DNA from: Roridomyces roridus
Lineage: Eukaryota; Basidiomycota; Agaricomycetes; Agaricales; Mycenaceae
Assembly: GCA_029378245.1 (NCBI GenBank)
Contig: JARKIF010000038.1
Coordinates: 1 to 64,000, forward strand
DNA length: 64,000 nucleotides
Direction: 5' to 3'
The translations under genes were made by a program, and so were the position numbers. A model generated the notes under the pieces. It was not told the origin of the DNA, made no database searches, and was given only the letters and a program-made list of their open reading frames with translations. The first letter of the stretch is position 1. The number at the start of each line of letters is the position of its first letter. Of this stretch, positions 35,081 to 46,247 are shown in pieces.

Positions 35081-36278
35081 CCCGCGGGTGCGCATGTTGG
35101 AAAACAGTTAAAGCCCTGCTAGAAGAAGACGATGAAATCCTCCGGGTCGGAACGACGGAGGGCGCAACGGAAAGCGGAACAAACGTCGTGCTACGTCACG
35201 GTGGAGATCGAAACCAACGGATCTGAGATGAGGAAATCAGGAAGAAAAGAAAAAGGTCGGCCGCATTGCACCCTCACGTACCTTCACGAGCGCTCTCGAG
35301 CGCGGAACTCGCGGCACTATTGCCCAGAGTACCCTCGGACTTCAATCCGCCCCGCAACATGAGAAACAGTAAAACTCACCGGCTCCCCCACATCTGAGTC
35401 CTCCGGATTATTGGCCACGGTATCGGGCTTGCCATTCAGCGGGGCGAGGCATACGGGATCTGCAATAAATGCTCGGTGAGTATACATACATATCTGGGAG
35501 GATCGGTGACACTCACCAGTGGGATGCGATGCGACGACGACTCCGATGCGTAGGGCGCCGCGGCAACGGCGTAACGGGGAGGAGACAGGTGGGAGGGGAA
35601 AAGGTGAAGCGGTTGGTGGCGACCGAGTATTTATGCCATCCACCGATCCAACGAAGATTCGGGTCCATCCTGGTCTATCCAACGAACATGCCGTGTTTCT
35701 GCCTGTTTCTGCTCGGCTGACCCATCCAACGAGCTTGGCAGGGGAATCCAACGATCTTGGCGTGGGAATCCAACGCTGATCTCGCGCGCGTTCAATCCAA
35801 CTATCCAACTACGTACATATAGACTCCCATAAGCAAAGATCTCTTGAAGATCTCTCTCAGAAGTAGCGTCGGGACTCGGGACTCGGAAGTCCATTGTGGC
35901 ACAGTATATCTTGCCAGAGAAGAGCGGAGGAGAACGATAGAAGCTTGCGAGCAGAGCTCGAGCAGAGGGTAACCAGGATGGCAGTGGCCTCGTCAGAAGG
36001 CAAAGAGGCGGCAACAAACACAACCAAACCGCCTCTTGTTTTTTACCACCATCATCTCGACTGTCATGCCTTCCATCTGTTCAGGAGATTCTCCATGTGT
36101 GCTTCCGACTTCTCTCATTCAATGTCCAATTTTGGCTCGGAATACCGGCTCGGAGTATGCATCGCGCCTGCCTTCTCTGTGACGGCGCCGCTGTATGCCA
36201 ATGCACGGAAATCTGGCGGAAAGAAGATAAGTACCAGAGTCCCTCTTTTTCATCCTCGTGTCTCTCTTGCCTTCCACC
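35081..36278. other. Intergenic with possible 5' exons of a lost minus-strand gene
   Basis: On the minus strand an ATAAATA at 35627-35633 is followed by an exon-like segment ending at a GTGAGT (near 35517), an intron, and a second short exon (PLNGKPDTVANNPEDSD) ending at another GTGAGT (near 35380). No ATG opens the first exon. These may be the start of the gene whose end is the MFS relic. No gene is seen at 35830-36278. Confidence 0.3.
35646..35810. repeat. Cluster of seven ATCCAAC motifs
   Basis: ATCCAAC occurs at 35646, 35677, 35724, 35746, 35768, 35795 and 35803; the first four extend to ATCCAACGA. All are in one orientation and lie just upstream of the minus-strand ATAAATA, so they could be a regulatory array. 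Confidence 0.6.
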
Positions 36279-37431
36279 ATGCCTTTTCTCCCTCTGCCAG
36301 CGCTACCCGCGGAACTCTGGGCCATCATTCACCGTCTGGCTCTTCCGGATATTCGGCCTAGCTACGAGGCAGCTCCCGCCGAGGCCCTCTCTGAAGCTGA
36401 TCTAACGCGATACCTACAGGTGTGTTTCCTTCATTTTACTTAGCTGTCATCATCTCTAACTGAATTTGAAGGCTGCACGCGACTTGGTGCAAGTATGCAG
36501 GTCGTGGAACGCCTTGGCGCATCATCTGCTGTACGAGAACGTATCGGTAAACGACCGCTTCGCCTCGCTCGACGCAGCCCTCGATCCCGAGACAGCGCGC
36601 CACGTCCGGCGGATTCGGCTTTCCACCAGGAGGCTCGACCACAATGCCGTGATTTTGCGACGATGTCGGCAGGCCGTGCTCATCGTGCAACCCGGATTTA
36701 AAAACCTTCCCGCCGCCGTGTCGCAGCACTCTCTTATCAATTCGCGGGCTCTGTTTTGGGCTCAATCTGCACCGATGCAAGCCGTCCGATCCTTCGAGCT
36801 CCTAGAAAGCATGCTTGAAGCGACTCCCAACCTGGTGCATCTTTCACTCTCCACCTCGTGCTCGTATTTCGAGCCCCGCGAGACGCTCCTCGTTCCTCCC
36901 CTCCCCAATTTAACGTCTCTCGTCCTATCACACGTCCGGAGCTTCTACGTATGCCCCTTCTTCGACCAGCGTCCCCACCTCACCCACCTCACCATCGACT
37001 CGGTGCACATAAAACAGGGATGCGTCCCAATCCTCCCATCCCTCCTCGTCTTGACGTTGCTGTCGGAACCAGTCACACGGGTGGTCCCCTTCCCAGACAT
37101 CTTCGAGCGCTTCCCTAATCTGCGCGAGTTGGAGTACGACGTGCGCAATAACATCGAGTACCCTAACTCTTTCAGTGGGACTGGGGAGGATACGATGACG
37201 AGCCTCAAGTGCGTGCGGTTGCGTGCATTCACAAAGGGCCTCGATCGATTTGCCGCCGCCCACTTTCGTCTGTTTCTGAAACCGATGTTCAAGGCAGTCG
37301 AGAGTGTCGTGTTGGATGGGCGGAATTGGGACGCGGCATGGATGCGGAGGGATTGGAAGGCGTATCAGAGACTGTCGGACGAGTTGTGTGCGCGGGGTGG
37401 GGGTATCGCGGTGGACTTGGGTGAAACTTAG
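36279..37431 (+). CDS. F-box/LRR-like protein 5
   Basis: Exon 1 is 36279-36419, exon 2 is 36472-37431, with a 52-nt GTGTGT...AAG intron in phase 0 after RYLQ; 366 aa. F-box-like halves are LPAELWAIIHRLALPDI and AARDLVQVCRSWNALAHHL, then leucine-rich segments (RHVRRIRLSTRRLDHN, NLVHLSLSTSC, NLTSLVLSHVRSFYV, HLTHLTIDSVHI, NLRELEYDVRNN). It is the closest paralog of gene 6 at 46652-47796 on the other strand; both share IxPSYxxA, CRSWNALAHHLLYENV and SHxRSFYVxPFF. Predicted SCF adaptor, substrate unknown. Intact. Confidence 0.88.
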
Positions 37432-38077
37432 CCGCCGGGATCTTCGGAGTTTCTGGTGAGGAGGTTGTTCGTATGTTTGATAAATGTGCTGATCTCCGCA
37501 GTCACAACATTTCAGTTATTGATGAATGGATGGGTGTATTCGTCCCTGCTGATAAAGTAGATCGTCGTTCCCCGTGCCATCCATCAGGTTCCGTTCATTG
37601 AGAAGATCGACTCCACACCCTGGTCGACCGGTCCAGGCTTGTCGTGTTTCTAACGTTGACGGGGTCTGTCAGGGCTTCAGCACGGCGAATCCCGACTGCT
37701 TTTGTGTCAGCGAGTACGGCGGTTTCTGAGTAAGCATTTGATCCGTGGTTGAAATCAATGTTCACGGCATTCCCACGGTTCGATCACGAAGGCTAGCCCG
37801 CACATCGTACCTCGCGAGCTCTGCCGACTGGCAGACTGAAGTAAGCCTGCCTTTTTCAAGACCTAACGAACGGAGATTGAATTTGAAATCACGGCGATCG
37901 GCGGCTAAATATTGTAGTTATCATCTGAGTAATCACCGATCCACCGCTGACACCGGTGTGGTGGGCCTCGGTTTCCCAAGCTGCCCGTGTCATGATTTAT
38001 AAACGCGGACACATTTTCTCCGCGCCGCTCTCATTTCCCAATGCTGATTCGGACAATGTGCTGACGCGGCTCATTCC
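37432..38077. other. Intergenic, nothing recognised
   Basis: No gene, RNA or repeat seen between the F-box gene and the RING-finger gene. Confidence 0.4.
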
Positions 38078-38084
38078 TATATAG
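38078..38084 (+). promoter_or_regulatory. TATA box of the RING-finger gene
   Basis: TATATAG, 36-42 nt upstream of the ATG at 38120. Confidence 0.55.
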
Positions 38085-38119
38085 CGACCCACCCCCAAGA
38101 CGGGTTGCTTTCAGAACCC

Positions 38120-39168
38120 ATGATCTGCAGCATCTGCCTCGAACGCTTCAATTACCCTGTTTCTTTACCCTGCGGTATGTTCTTGGATATTGATTTGATC
38201 TTACTTGTACTCATCGTCGGAAAGGGCATGTCTTTTGTCAAGAGTGTATTCGCCGCACTGTACACTCGACGCAATCGACGTCGAATCCAAAGTCGTGTCC
38301 AACGTGTCGAGCCACGTTCAGCATTCGTGCGTGTTCATTTGCCTATCTTCTGAAATGAGCCCTGAAGCGTTACCTAGTGAACGTGGATCCCGCGCTGATC
38401 CCGGCATACTTACGGCCTCACATTCAACCTCCGCTCCGACCCTTGTTTCTCGAGGACAGCCCCACCCCGAATTCCGCTAGGTCCGCGTCTGCGTCAACTT
38501 CGAGACCAACGGCAACGGCCGCGGAGACTTCTGCTTCTTCGTCTTCGACTTCAAAGTCAGCCGCCACAACTCCGACGCCGCACGAGCCCGCTCTGCCCGA
38601 GTTGGTGCCCGCGACATCTTTGTCAGATTCATCCGCCTCATCCGGGTTGATCCCAGTCCACCCTCAAACCTTCGCCGCCCTCAACCTCACCATCTCAACC
38701 CACCGCCGTCGTGCCGCCCTCCACGCCTCGGCCAATACCAACCTCCTCGCTTTTGCGCGTACGGCACGAGATTGTGCATTACGAATGCGGGCGGAGCGAG
38801 ATCAGGTTCGGAACGAGTGTGTTCTTTTGAAGAAGCGGTTGGGAGAGTTGCAGGGACAGGCTGTGACTGGAACGAACTCGAAGAAGGGCGAGGCTGCCGG
38901 CAGCTGCGCTAAACGCAAATACGACGTTCTGCAATCGTCTGGCGCTCCGGCTGCCTCGGACCCGTCACTCTCGGCTGAGGCGACCCTCAAGCGCGCGTAT
39001 CCGCCAGAAGAGACGGGCCTCCCGTTGTTCGTGATGCAGTTTCACAATCATGCTGCATCCCGTGGGCACGAGGCCGGCTCGGAGCGCAATACACTGGATT
39101 CAGGGCCGCCGATGAAGAGGCGGCGGACGAGCAGTCCCATGCCGGGCGAGGATACTGCAGTTCAATAG
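38120..39168 (+). CDS. RING-finger (C3HC4) protein, probable E3 ubiquitin ligase
   Basis: Three exons: 38120-38174, 38225-38326, 38378-39168; introns of 50 and 51 nt; 315 aa. The RING occupies residues 3-51: CSICLERFNYPVSLPCG across intron 1, HVFCQECIRRTV, CPTCRATFS, giving C-x2-C, C-x-H-x2-C-x2-C, C-x2-C. In this family the RING binds an E2 and transfers ubiquitin. After it comes a Ser/Thr/Ala-rich linker, then a helical stretch likely to be a coiled coil (RTARDCALRMRAERDQVRNE, LLKKRLGELQ). The tail ends with a basic patch (PPMKRRRTSSP). The translation begins at the RING, so the start is tight. The partner and substrate are unknown. Confidence 0.9.
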
Positions 39169-39401
39169 GGCTGGTTCCATTGTCACTTTCTTTTCTCTCC
39201 TGGGCATTTTGTGTCCCACTGTAATACCTATGCACTCGAATCTTGTGTAAATTTATCCAAAGTTACTCGTATTGTGATTGGGTTGTGATCTTCGGATTTT
39301 CAACCGATGCATCAATATTTGATGCGCCTCTGCGCCTGCGCCGCACCCGTTGGTGTGATGGAAATGGTTGAAAGAACACACGTACGAGCATTCCGAGGGC
39401 A
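39169..39401. other. Convergent 3' ends, nothing recognised
   Basis: Short spacer between the RING gene and the minus-strand membrane-protein relic. Confidence 0.4.
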
Positions 39402-40231
39402 TCAAATTCTCCCCTCCCCATGCGCAAGATGCGCAGCTGAGCATTCGGGATCCACCAAATTGTATTGCGGCTCCCATCCCTGCAAGTTTGATATTTCAAG
39501 CGAAGTGCCGGACGGGAACGCCGCGCTCGGAGTGGAGGCCTCCGTTGAGACGAAGGTGCTCGCCGTAGATTCGAGCGTCGACATTGTCGTGTAGCTGCTC
39601 CGAACGGGGTCTCGGAACGGGCCGCCCTGCTCCTGCATGGGATAGTGCGAGCCGAGACCGGACCTCTCCATCGCCGTGCTCTCGGCGCTCCTGGAGGGGT
39701 ACCGCTGGACACGACAACGAATCGGCGACAAAAGAAGTATGCCGCGGCTGCAATAGCCAGGGCACCGACGATCCCCCCTGCTATTGCACCTCCGTTGATA
39801 TTTTTCCGGCTTGCTTTTGGGACATCGGATGACGGGAAGGGTGTGCTGCTGCTCGCGGATGCGGTGCTCAATAGAGAAAGTGTGGCTTCACCAAAGCACC
39901 CGTCTGCGACGAAGAAGGCGGCCGAATCGAGAACCAGCTGGTTGGCAAATGATGCCTGCACGACATACATTCCCACCGCTACATTGACGTTCGGCCAAGT
40001 GAACTCCTGTGAAACGGGGTCAATGAGCTCTGTGCCGGTGATGGAAACCACGGGTGTGGGCGGGGTTTTCGCATCGACTAGCTGCGCCACGCCAAGACTG
40101 CTGATAGCCAGGGACATTTCTGTGAAATTCTGGGCTGAGGTTGCAGTGTAGACCCAAGAGATATTCGTTGCGTGACACGAGGTCATCGAAATGGTATTGA
40201 ATTCAAAGATGCCGGGAACTGGAGAAACCAT
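39402..40231 (-). pseudogene. Type I membrane protein, paralog A (frameshifted)
   Basis: Related to paralogs B (41031-44450) and C (45164-46247). Shared order: FNTISMTSCHATNISWVY, EFTWPNVNVAVGMYVVQ, a Ser-rich stalk, the transmembrane segment GGAIAGGIVGALAIAAAAYF with a basic stop-transfer, and a cytoplasmic tail with PMQEQGGPFRD, PSGTSLEIS and YNLVDPE. Two defects are visible: no signal-peptide exon is found upstream, so the first ATG is at 40231, and the frame slips by one base at about 39663-39670, between ARRWRG and GLGSHYPMQ. It is a probable pseudogene; if the slip is a sequencing error, only the missing signal remains. Function of the family is unknown. Confidence 0.7.
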
Positions 40232-41030
40232 GCATAAAGGCCCTGCCAGAGAGAAGAAACTACGAATAACTGCTCGTATCCGGGCTGGAAGCAAGTCGAA
40301 CAGAGTCTAACCGCCACAGTGGATTCTGGGTCTCGAAAAAACTCTTGGCAGTTGATGGACAGGCTGCAAATCACATGGCAACCGGAAAATGTTAGGCATC
40401 AAAAGGTGATCATCAGGCGTGATGACGCCTAACGCTACTAAAACTGTCCGATACTGTCGTGCCTCGTCCGGCGCTGCTTCTCCACCAAATTGTTCAAGCT
40501 GCGCCGCAACTAATACAACTTGATTCGTCTCGTAATAGATAAGTGGCCCATGTGGTATCGAGACCCTATCCCGCATCTTCACTGCTATTGAGCTGAGGTT
40601 GGCGGGGATGCGGAGGCCGTGGAGGAAAGAAGATGATCAGGGTTCGCCTCACATCCAGGACTCTCAGCGGATGTCATCCCACTCTCACGCCGTGGTTTTT
40701 TCCCTTGATCATGGCCTCCGGGTGCGCTGCATGCAAGTACTTCCGTATGAAGGTTTTTCTCAGTCCAAATCCAATCATCATCAAAACCCCCATTTTGCGG
40801 CCATCCCATGATTGATGGTTTGAGTTTCGGCACGCTTTCCCAAGCTCCGATTCAATCTTTTCAGATGCATCTAGACCATAAAGATGGAATGTCGTTGCTG
40901 TCACCGGTTGAGTAGTACGTGGGAGCGAATTCAGCTACAAATACTCAGGACCCCATGAATCCCGCCTGGCTTCCCTCACACCTCCTGACGCCTCACGACC
41001 ACTGTCTGCTCAGACCTGCTGCTCGAGGAG
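40232..41030. other. Region between divergent membrane-protein genes
   Basis: Minus-strand open phrases occur at 40307-40582 (ETNQVVLVAAQLEQFGGEAA) and 40585-40833, without a recognisable family or start. They may be remnants of an older gene. Confidence 0.3.
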
Positions 41031-44000
41031 ATGCACATCACTCTACTTACCACCAGCAGGTGCACTCTTTGGGCCATTCTTTTTGTTGGCAGGATATTCG
41101 CCGCAGCTCCACCCGGACGCCGTACGTGTGACCTATCACGAATATTCGTTCCGTTGATACTATCCTCAAATACAGCCACGGGGTTTCCGATAATCCAGTT
41201 CAACCCAATCGCGATGACCTCGTGCAAGCCAAGTACAATATCTTGGATCTATTCTCTACCCTCCGGGACGACGGAAATGTCGTTGCAAATTACAAATGAG
41301 GGTGTGGGACAGCTTTCAGACTCGACGCTCACCAAAACCGTCAACGGTTCTTTCACGGTGACCCCTATCGAGCCAACTAGGCGCGCCGCCACCACCCTTG
41401 GATGTGTCAATAATGCATTATTCCAGTACTCCGTGCGATGCCTGATGCATTATTCCCGACCTCTTACCGCCGGTAAGATAGTACTACAATGCATTATCCC
41501 GCAACTTGAACACCATGCGACCCTCGAAGCGATAACCCGTGTAGAAGGGTGTACTTTCCGTTCCCCTCCTCCTTCCGACCGCGACGTCTCGACACACCCC
41601 GCTTGACTGGACGCCGGTTGTGTCATATCCCGCCGTGGTTGCCAATGGGAGCTGCGCTGCTCACCTCGTGTGCTGTTCCTTTCCGTACCCTGTTGTCATT
41701 GGCCGTATCTTAGGGCCGAGTGCACGGATACGGCCGTGGACCCCAATCGGAGGGCTAGTGTACAAGTTGTGTTCGTGTAGACCCAATGCACATATCTGCC
41801 GGACAGTTTGCATTCTAAGAGCCTGATACAGCCAGCCTTCAAGCGATTCAGCTCGAGAAATCTGACGAACGAGTCGAAAACGCCGCTGGAATACAGAAAT
41901 ATCGCGCACTCGCCACGGGTGTCTCGCGCACTCACCACGGCACCACGCCTCGCGTTTGACTTGAGCTTCTGAATCAGCCGGAACACCAGTGGCTCTGGAT
42001 TTTTTTTAACAGTCAGAAGACAGTACGAACTTGTGTTCCATAGGAGGCCAGAGGGACGGGACAGGAAACACATCCATGGTGCTCACTTTTGTTTGATGTT
42101 GCATTTCGGCCAAAATCGGGCACTGTTGGTCGATTTTCTCAGCTCATGCGGATGATGAGGTGGAACGAATTGCGCCCTCGAGGAGATATGCATTGAAGGT
42201 GTGTCCATGATTATCTTCAGATTTTTCGTGATTTATGAGAAGTGTGAGGGTGCGAGACAAGAAAGTGGATGGGATGATGATGGCTTGCGATGAAACGAAG
42301 TGCAACTTTCTGCACCGACAACAAAATGTTCCCCGAAAATATCCAATAAATCGTAGATAAATCAGAAATAAACCACACTGTAGGATTCCCGAGTCTCAGA
42401 ACCATCCGTGTTGCATGTGGAGGGCAGGGCATGAAAAAACGCCGCCCGAGTTGGCCGAACCCCCATTTTGGGCAGTTTCGGGTATATCGGAGATGTCGGG
42501 AATTGAATCCGATCGCATTTCATGGAGCATTTGCAAAGCATTTGCGGAGGTATTGAGGCATTCGGAGAGGCAAACATGGAATTCAACAGCAGGGATACAA
42601 TAATACAAGAGAGGTACATAAAATTATATATCAATGAGTGGCGAGGTCCGGGGGAATTGGGACGGACACCCAGAAGTCGACGCCACGATGCAAAATGAAC
42701 GCCGGCCAGGCGGCGCCAACGGAGCAGAGGCGGAAGGGGAGGAAGCGCAGCAGGAGTGTCGGCGGCAGATGTCCTGGAAGAACGCGGTCGGGACGGCGTC
42801 AACGTGACGCGCGAGGGCTCTGCGCTGACCTGAGAAGCTGGGACAGGCAGGGGGAGTGAGCCACGCACCGACATAAGCCCGTCGGCTGTGATTCCCTGAG
42901 CCAAATCCGTCGCATCGGAGGCGCGAGAGTGGGCGCCCACTGTCACGTCATAAGTGTCTCCAGTCGGGGTTGGGAGTGCGAAAAGGCGATAGAATGTGCA
43001 GACACAGTGTCGGCAGGAAATGGCGGGAGGCCGAGGGATGGAACCAAGAGGGAAAGAGGGAAGGAGGAAGGGAGAGAAATGGTCTGCGACTGCTTCCGTA
43101 AACGACAGGCTGTAACCATATCTGATGGTAACCACATTCTTTTTAGATTCGGGCCACGAATGATCCCGTCCTGCTGCCGCCAGGCAAAAGGGCGGAGCAC
43201 GATTCTCAAGTTCCAAGCATATTTTTGAAGGTGGAATCTGTTAACTGTGCATGTGGGATGTCCCCCTAGTGTGGAGCACTGCGCTGTACTGTGGCGCCAA
43301 TGCCCATATGGAACCTGTGCCGACGTGTGCCGAGAAACGGCAGGGGATCGGCATTCAGGACAATAGGCTGGATCTTTTTACGCCCTGACTAAATGAATGC
43401 CGATCCCGAGCCGAGCCTGTTTTGTGGACACGGAAAGTGCCGGAGGGGCAATGCGGAACAAGGACGGGAGCTGTGGGCACCGCCACGTTTTTTCTCTCTA
43501 TCGGCGCAAAATCCGAACAGATGGGGAAAATGATCTTTGATCGATGCCGCATCAAAGAAAGAAAGGTGCTTGTACGCGCATTGACCCTTTGGTCGAAAGG
43601 AAAGCAGTGGTAAACAAGGAAACTAATTAATACATTTTAAAACAGGTGGAGAAACAAAACCTCCAAATAATAATACAAGCCCCGAGACAATGCATTATTG
43701 GCATCTGGCCCGGCGGTGAGACATCGGCAATAATGCATCATGAATCCCACGGAATACTGGACACAATGCATTATTGGTACGGTTATTACACCCGCCACCG
43801 TCACATTTTCCCTTACAACAAACAACATCAATCCTGTGATACACCAATTCACCTGGTCCAATGTTACTGTACCAGCCGCAGTTTGGTACATCGTTCAAGC
43901 AACATTGACAAGCAACGACACAACCTTTAGGTCGATGGCATTTCGCGTCGCTGATGGATGCCCCACCCCCGTGGCAGCGAACCCTTCGCCGGATTCGACG

Positions 44001-44450
44001 AGTCCAGCTGCCAGCTCCCGGTCGAGTATATTGACGGCCAGCTCCCTGTCGAACACACCGTCTTCGAAGAAAGTGATCCAGGGAGCGACAGCAGGAGGGG
44101 TGATAGGTGGCCTAGCACTCGTTGCATTGGCCGGCGTTGTGTACTTCAAGATTCGGTCAACCTCTACTCCACGTGCAGCCTTTCTGCGAAAGCAGAGATT
44201 GCAAGCGCACAGATGGAGAGAACTTGATCATGTTGATAGCTGGCCAGAGTTCACGCGTACGGATCAACGGAGGCGCAGCAGTACAACCATGTTATCGACA
44301 CTGGGCTCCAGCGTGATGTCTACCAATGCTGTCTCCACTCCGAGCGCAGCATACCCGTCGGGAACTTCTCTCGAAATTTCGAGCCCAGCTGCATCACCGG
44401 AGTACAACCTCGTGGATCCAGAGTTTATCTTCCCTCACCTCCACTCGTAA
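41031..44450 (+). pseudogene. Type I membrane protein, paralog B, split by a transposon
   Basis: Exon 1 (41031-41121) encodes a signal peptide (MHITLLTTSRCTLWAILFVG); intron 41122-41175; exon 2 starts at 41176 with FNPIAMTSCKPSTISWIY. Coding sense stops at 41393 and resumes at 43800 (FTWSNVTVPAAVWYIVQ, a Ser-rich stalk, transmembrane GGVIGGLALVALAGVVYF, and a tail with PSGTSLEIS and YNLVDPEF) until TAA at 44450. The 2,398 bp between are a transposable element with an 8-bp target duplication. Joining 41393 to 43800 keeps the frame and aligns with paralog C at a shared RR. Without excision, translation into the element ends early and the product loses its membrane anchor. Confidence 0.8.
41394..43791. 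mobile_element. DNA transposon, non-autonomous, 2.4 kb, 8-bp target duplication
   Basis: Flanked by CCGCCACC at 41386-41393 and 43792-43799. From about ten bases inside each end, inverted repeats of some 70 bp are about 80 percent alike (CAATAATGCATT, CCAGTA, ATTCCGTG-type words, ending ACCGCCGG). The word AATGCATTAT or close variants recurs three times in each subterminal region, as expected for transposase-binding sites. The outermost ten bases do not match, so the exact ends are inferred from the target duplication and the host-gene alignment. The 8-bp duplication suggests hAT. No transposase is recognised; the longest frame (284 codons, 42362-43216 minus) is Pro/Ser rich. Confidence 0.7.
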
Positions 44451-44875
44451 TCGCTATTCGTGTTTATTTACTGCATACTTAGCACCAAGTAATTGCGTGC
44501 GCCCTCCACGACCTTGGTCACAGTGCAGGTGGGTGCCAAGAGCTATTGTGTCTCACGCTGTGACGTTTTTGTTCCTTGCGGGAGAACCAGGGGTGCCGCT
44601 TCATCTTCTATTTGTTTTGATGGATTATACTGGGCAGCACTGGGCTCATTCCTACCCATTCATGGTGCCTTTAAGGTACGTGGTAAAATGTGATCGTGAT
44701 TCTCGTTTTTCCAATGTGGCCTTGGGGAGGCAATCTCACATGATAATGTACATAGGCAAGTTCAACGCGAAAATTCAACCACGGAACACGGCCCATGCCA
44801 TCGGAGACTCTAGTACTCATCACTCATCATTCATTGGGTCATCAAGATGTGATTGTCAGCTAAATTTGTGACCGT
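44451..44875. repeat. 3' flank of paralog B, repeated upstream of paralog C
   Basis: Words such as GAAAATTCAACCACGGA, CACGGCCCATGC and GCTAAATTTGTG (about 44580-44875) recur in the same order and strand at 46380-46605. The two flanks were therefore duplicated along with the membrane-protein genes. Confidence 0.6.
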
Positions 44876-45163
44876 GCCACCGTCCTGCTCCAGACTGAGT
44901 ACTGAGCCCTCAGCCCTGATTCAGTGACTGCTAATGTACACCGGTTCCAACTTCCCAATCGGTGGCACGGCTTTGGCTTCTGGTTTACCTCCGGGTTATC
45001 ACCAAGAAGCTCAGGGGCTCACACAAATGTTGGTGGCTTTTGAGAGAAAGGCCTTTAAAAAAAAACTATCCTTGGCATTCGCGCAGACTCCGCTTTCCGT
45101 TTTCCATCAGTTATCAGTTGCCTTCCATGCGAGCCAAACACAAGTAAGGACATTACAAGCACA
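44876..45163. other. Intergenic, nothing recognised
   Basis: Short spacer before the stop of paralog C. Confidence 0.4.
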
Positions 45164-46247
45164 TCACAGGCTCTCCTCTTCGTTCCCAGTACGCGCGAGA
45201 TGCACGGCGATACATTCCGGATCCACCAAATTATAATATGGCTCCCATCCCCGCAAGTTGTATATATCCAGCGAAGTGCCGGATGGGAACGCCGCGCTCG
45301 GCGTGGGTGCCTCCGTGGAAGGCAAAGTGCTCGCCGCAGATTCAAGCGTCGACATCGTGGTGTAACTGCTCCGAATGAGATCTCGGAACGGTGAGCCGCC
45401 GACGCCCTGGTCTTGCATGGGCAGTTGCAAGCTGTCACCGGAACCAAGGCCACCCCATCTGCGCGATCTCTGCCCTGCAGTCCGCGTGAATGCCCTTCTG
45501 CGTGTAGCCCCAGACCGATGAAACCAGACGTATGCCGAGACCAGGATGTTCACCAGGCCACAGGTGATTCCGCCAGCTATTGCTCCTCCATTCATTTTCC
45601 GTGAACTGGGTGAGCGGTCGGGATTGAATGTGGGAGTGGAAGGGGGACTAGTGCTGCTAAATATGGAGCTCAAGGAAGCAGACCTCGATGAAAGGGAGCT
45701 CTTTCCTGAAGAGCTCGAGGGGCGAGCAGAAGACGTAGTTCCGCCATTGCATCCGTTCGCGACGAAGAAACTGGGCGAAACGAAGATGCTGTTCTGGATG
45801 GGGAACTCCGCCTGAATAATATACATCCCCGGCGGTACGCTGACGTTGGTCCAGGTGAACTCCCGCAGTGCGGGGTCGATGAAGGCGGGGGTGATGGTCA
45901 AGGTGATGGGGTCGTCGCGCCGGAAAAACGCATGAATGCTGGCTGAGGCGCTTTCGGTTGCGGTCAACTGTGGGACACCGTTGTTCGTAATGGTCAAGGA
46001 CAACTCCGTGATGCTCTGACCCAACGCTGGAGAATAGACCCAGGAAATGTTGGGGGGATTGCACGAAGCCATCGAAATGGGATCGAAATTGAAGGCATTG
46101 GAGACTGAGGCCTGAGGAAGACATTCAGGCCTTGAAAAGAGAATAGATAGTACGTTGGAAACGCACCGCCGGTCGATGGGTCATCCCGAGGAGCCAGAGT
46201 GGCGTTAACCCGCGGCAGACAGCCCATATCAACCAAGCAGCACGCAT
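45164..46247 (-). CDS. Type I membrane protein, paralog C (intact)
   Basis: Exon 1 is 46247-46167, exon 2 is 46111-45164, with a 55-nt GTGCGT...CAG intron in phase 0; 342 aa. Exon 1 is a signal peptide (MRAAWLIWAVCRGLTPLWLL). The outer domain of about 120 residues (FDPISMASCNPPNISWVY, EFTWTNVSVPPGMYIIQ, SFFVANGC) is followed by a Ser/Pro-rich stalk, one transmembrane segment (GGAIAGGITCGLVNILVSAY) and a cytoplasmic tail with PMQDQGVGG, PSGTSLDIY and YNLVDPECIAVHL. The layout is that of a single-pass surface protein, common in Agaricomycetes, sometimes compared with wall-stress sensors. The role is not known. It is the only undamaged member of the three in this window. Confidence 0.85.

Noticed and set aside
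42362..43216. 284-codon minus frame in the 2.4-kb element, a possible transposase
   Set aside because: Pro/Ser/Arg-rich low-complexity text with no DDE, BED or hAT dimerisation pattern.
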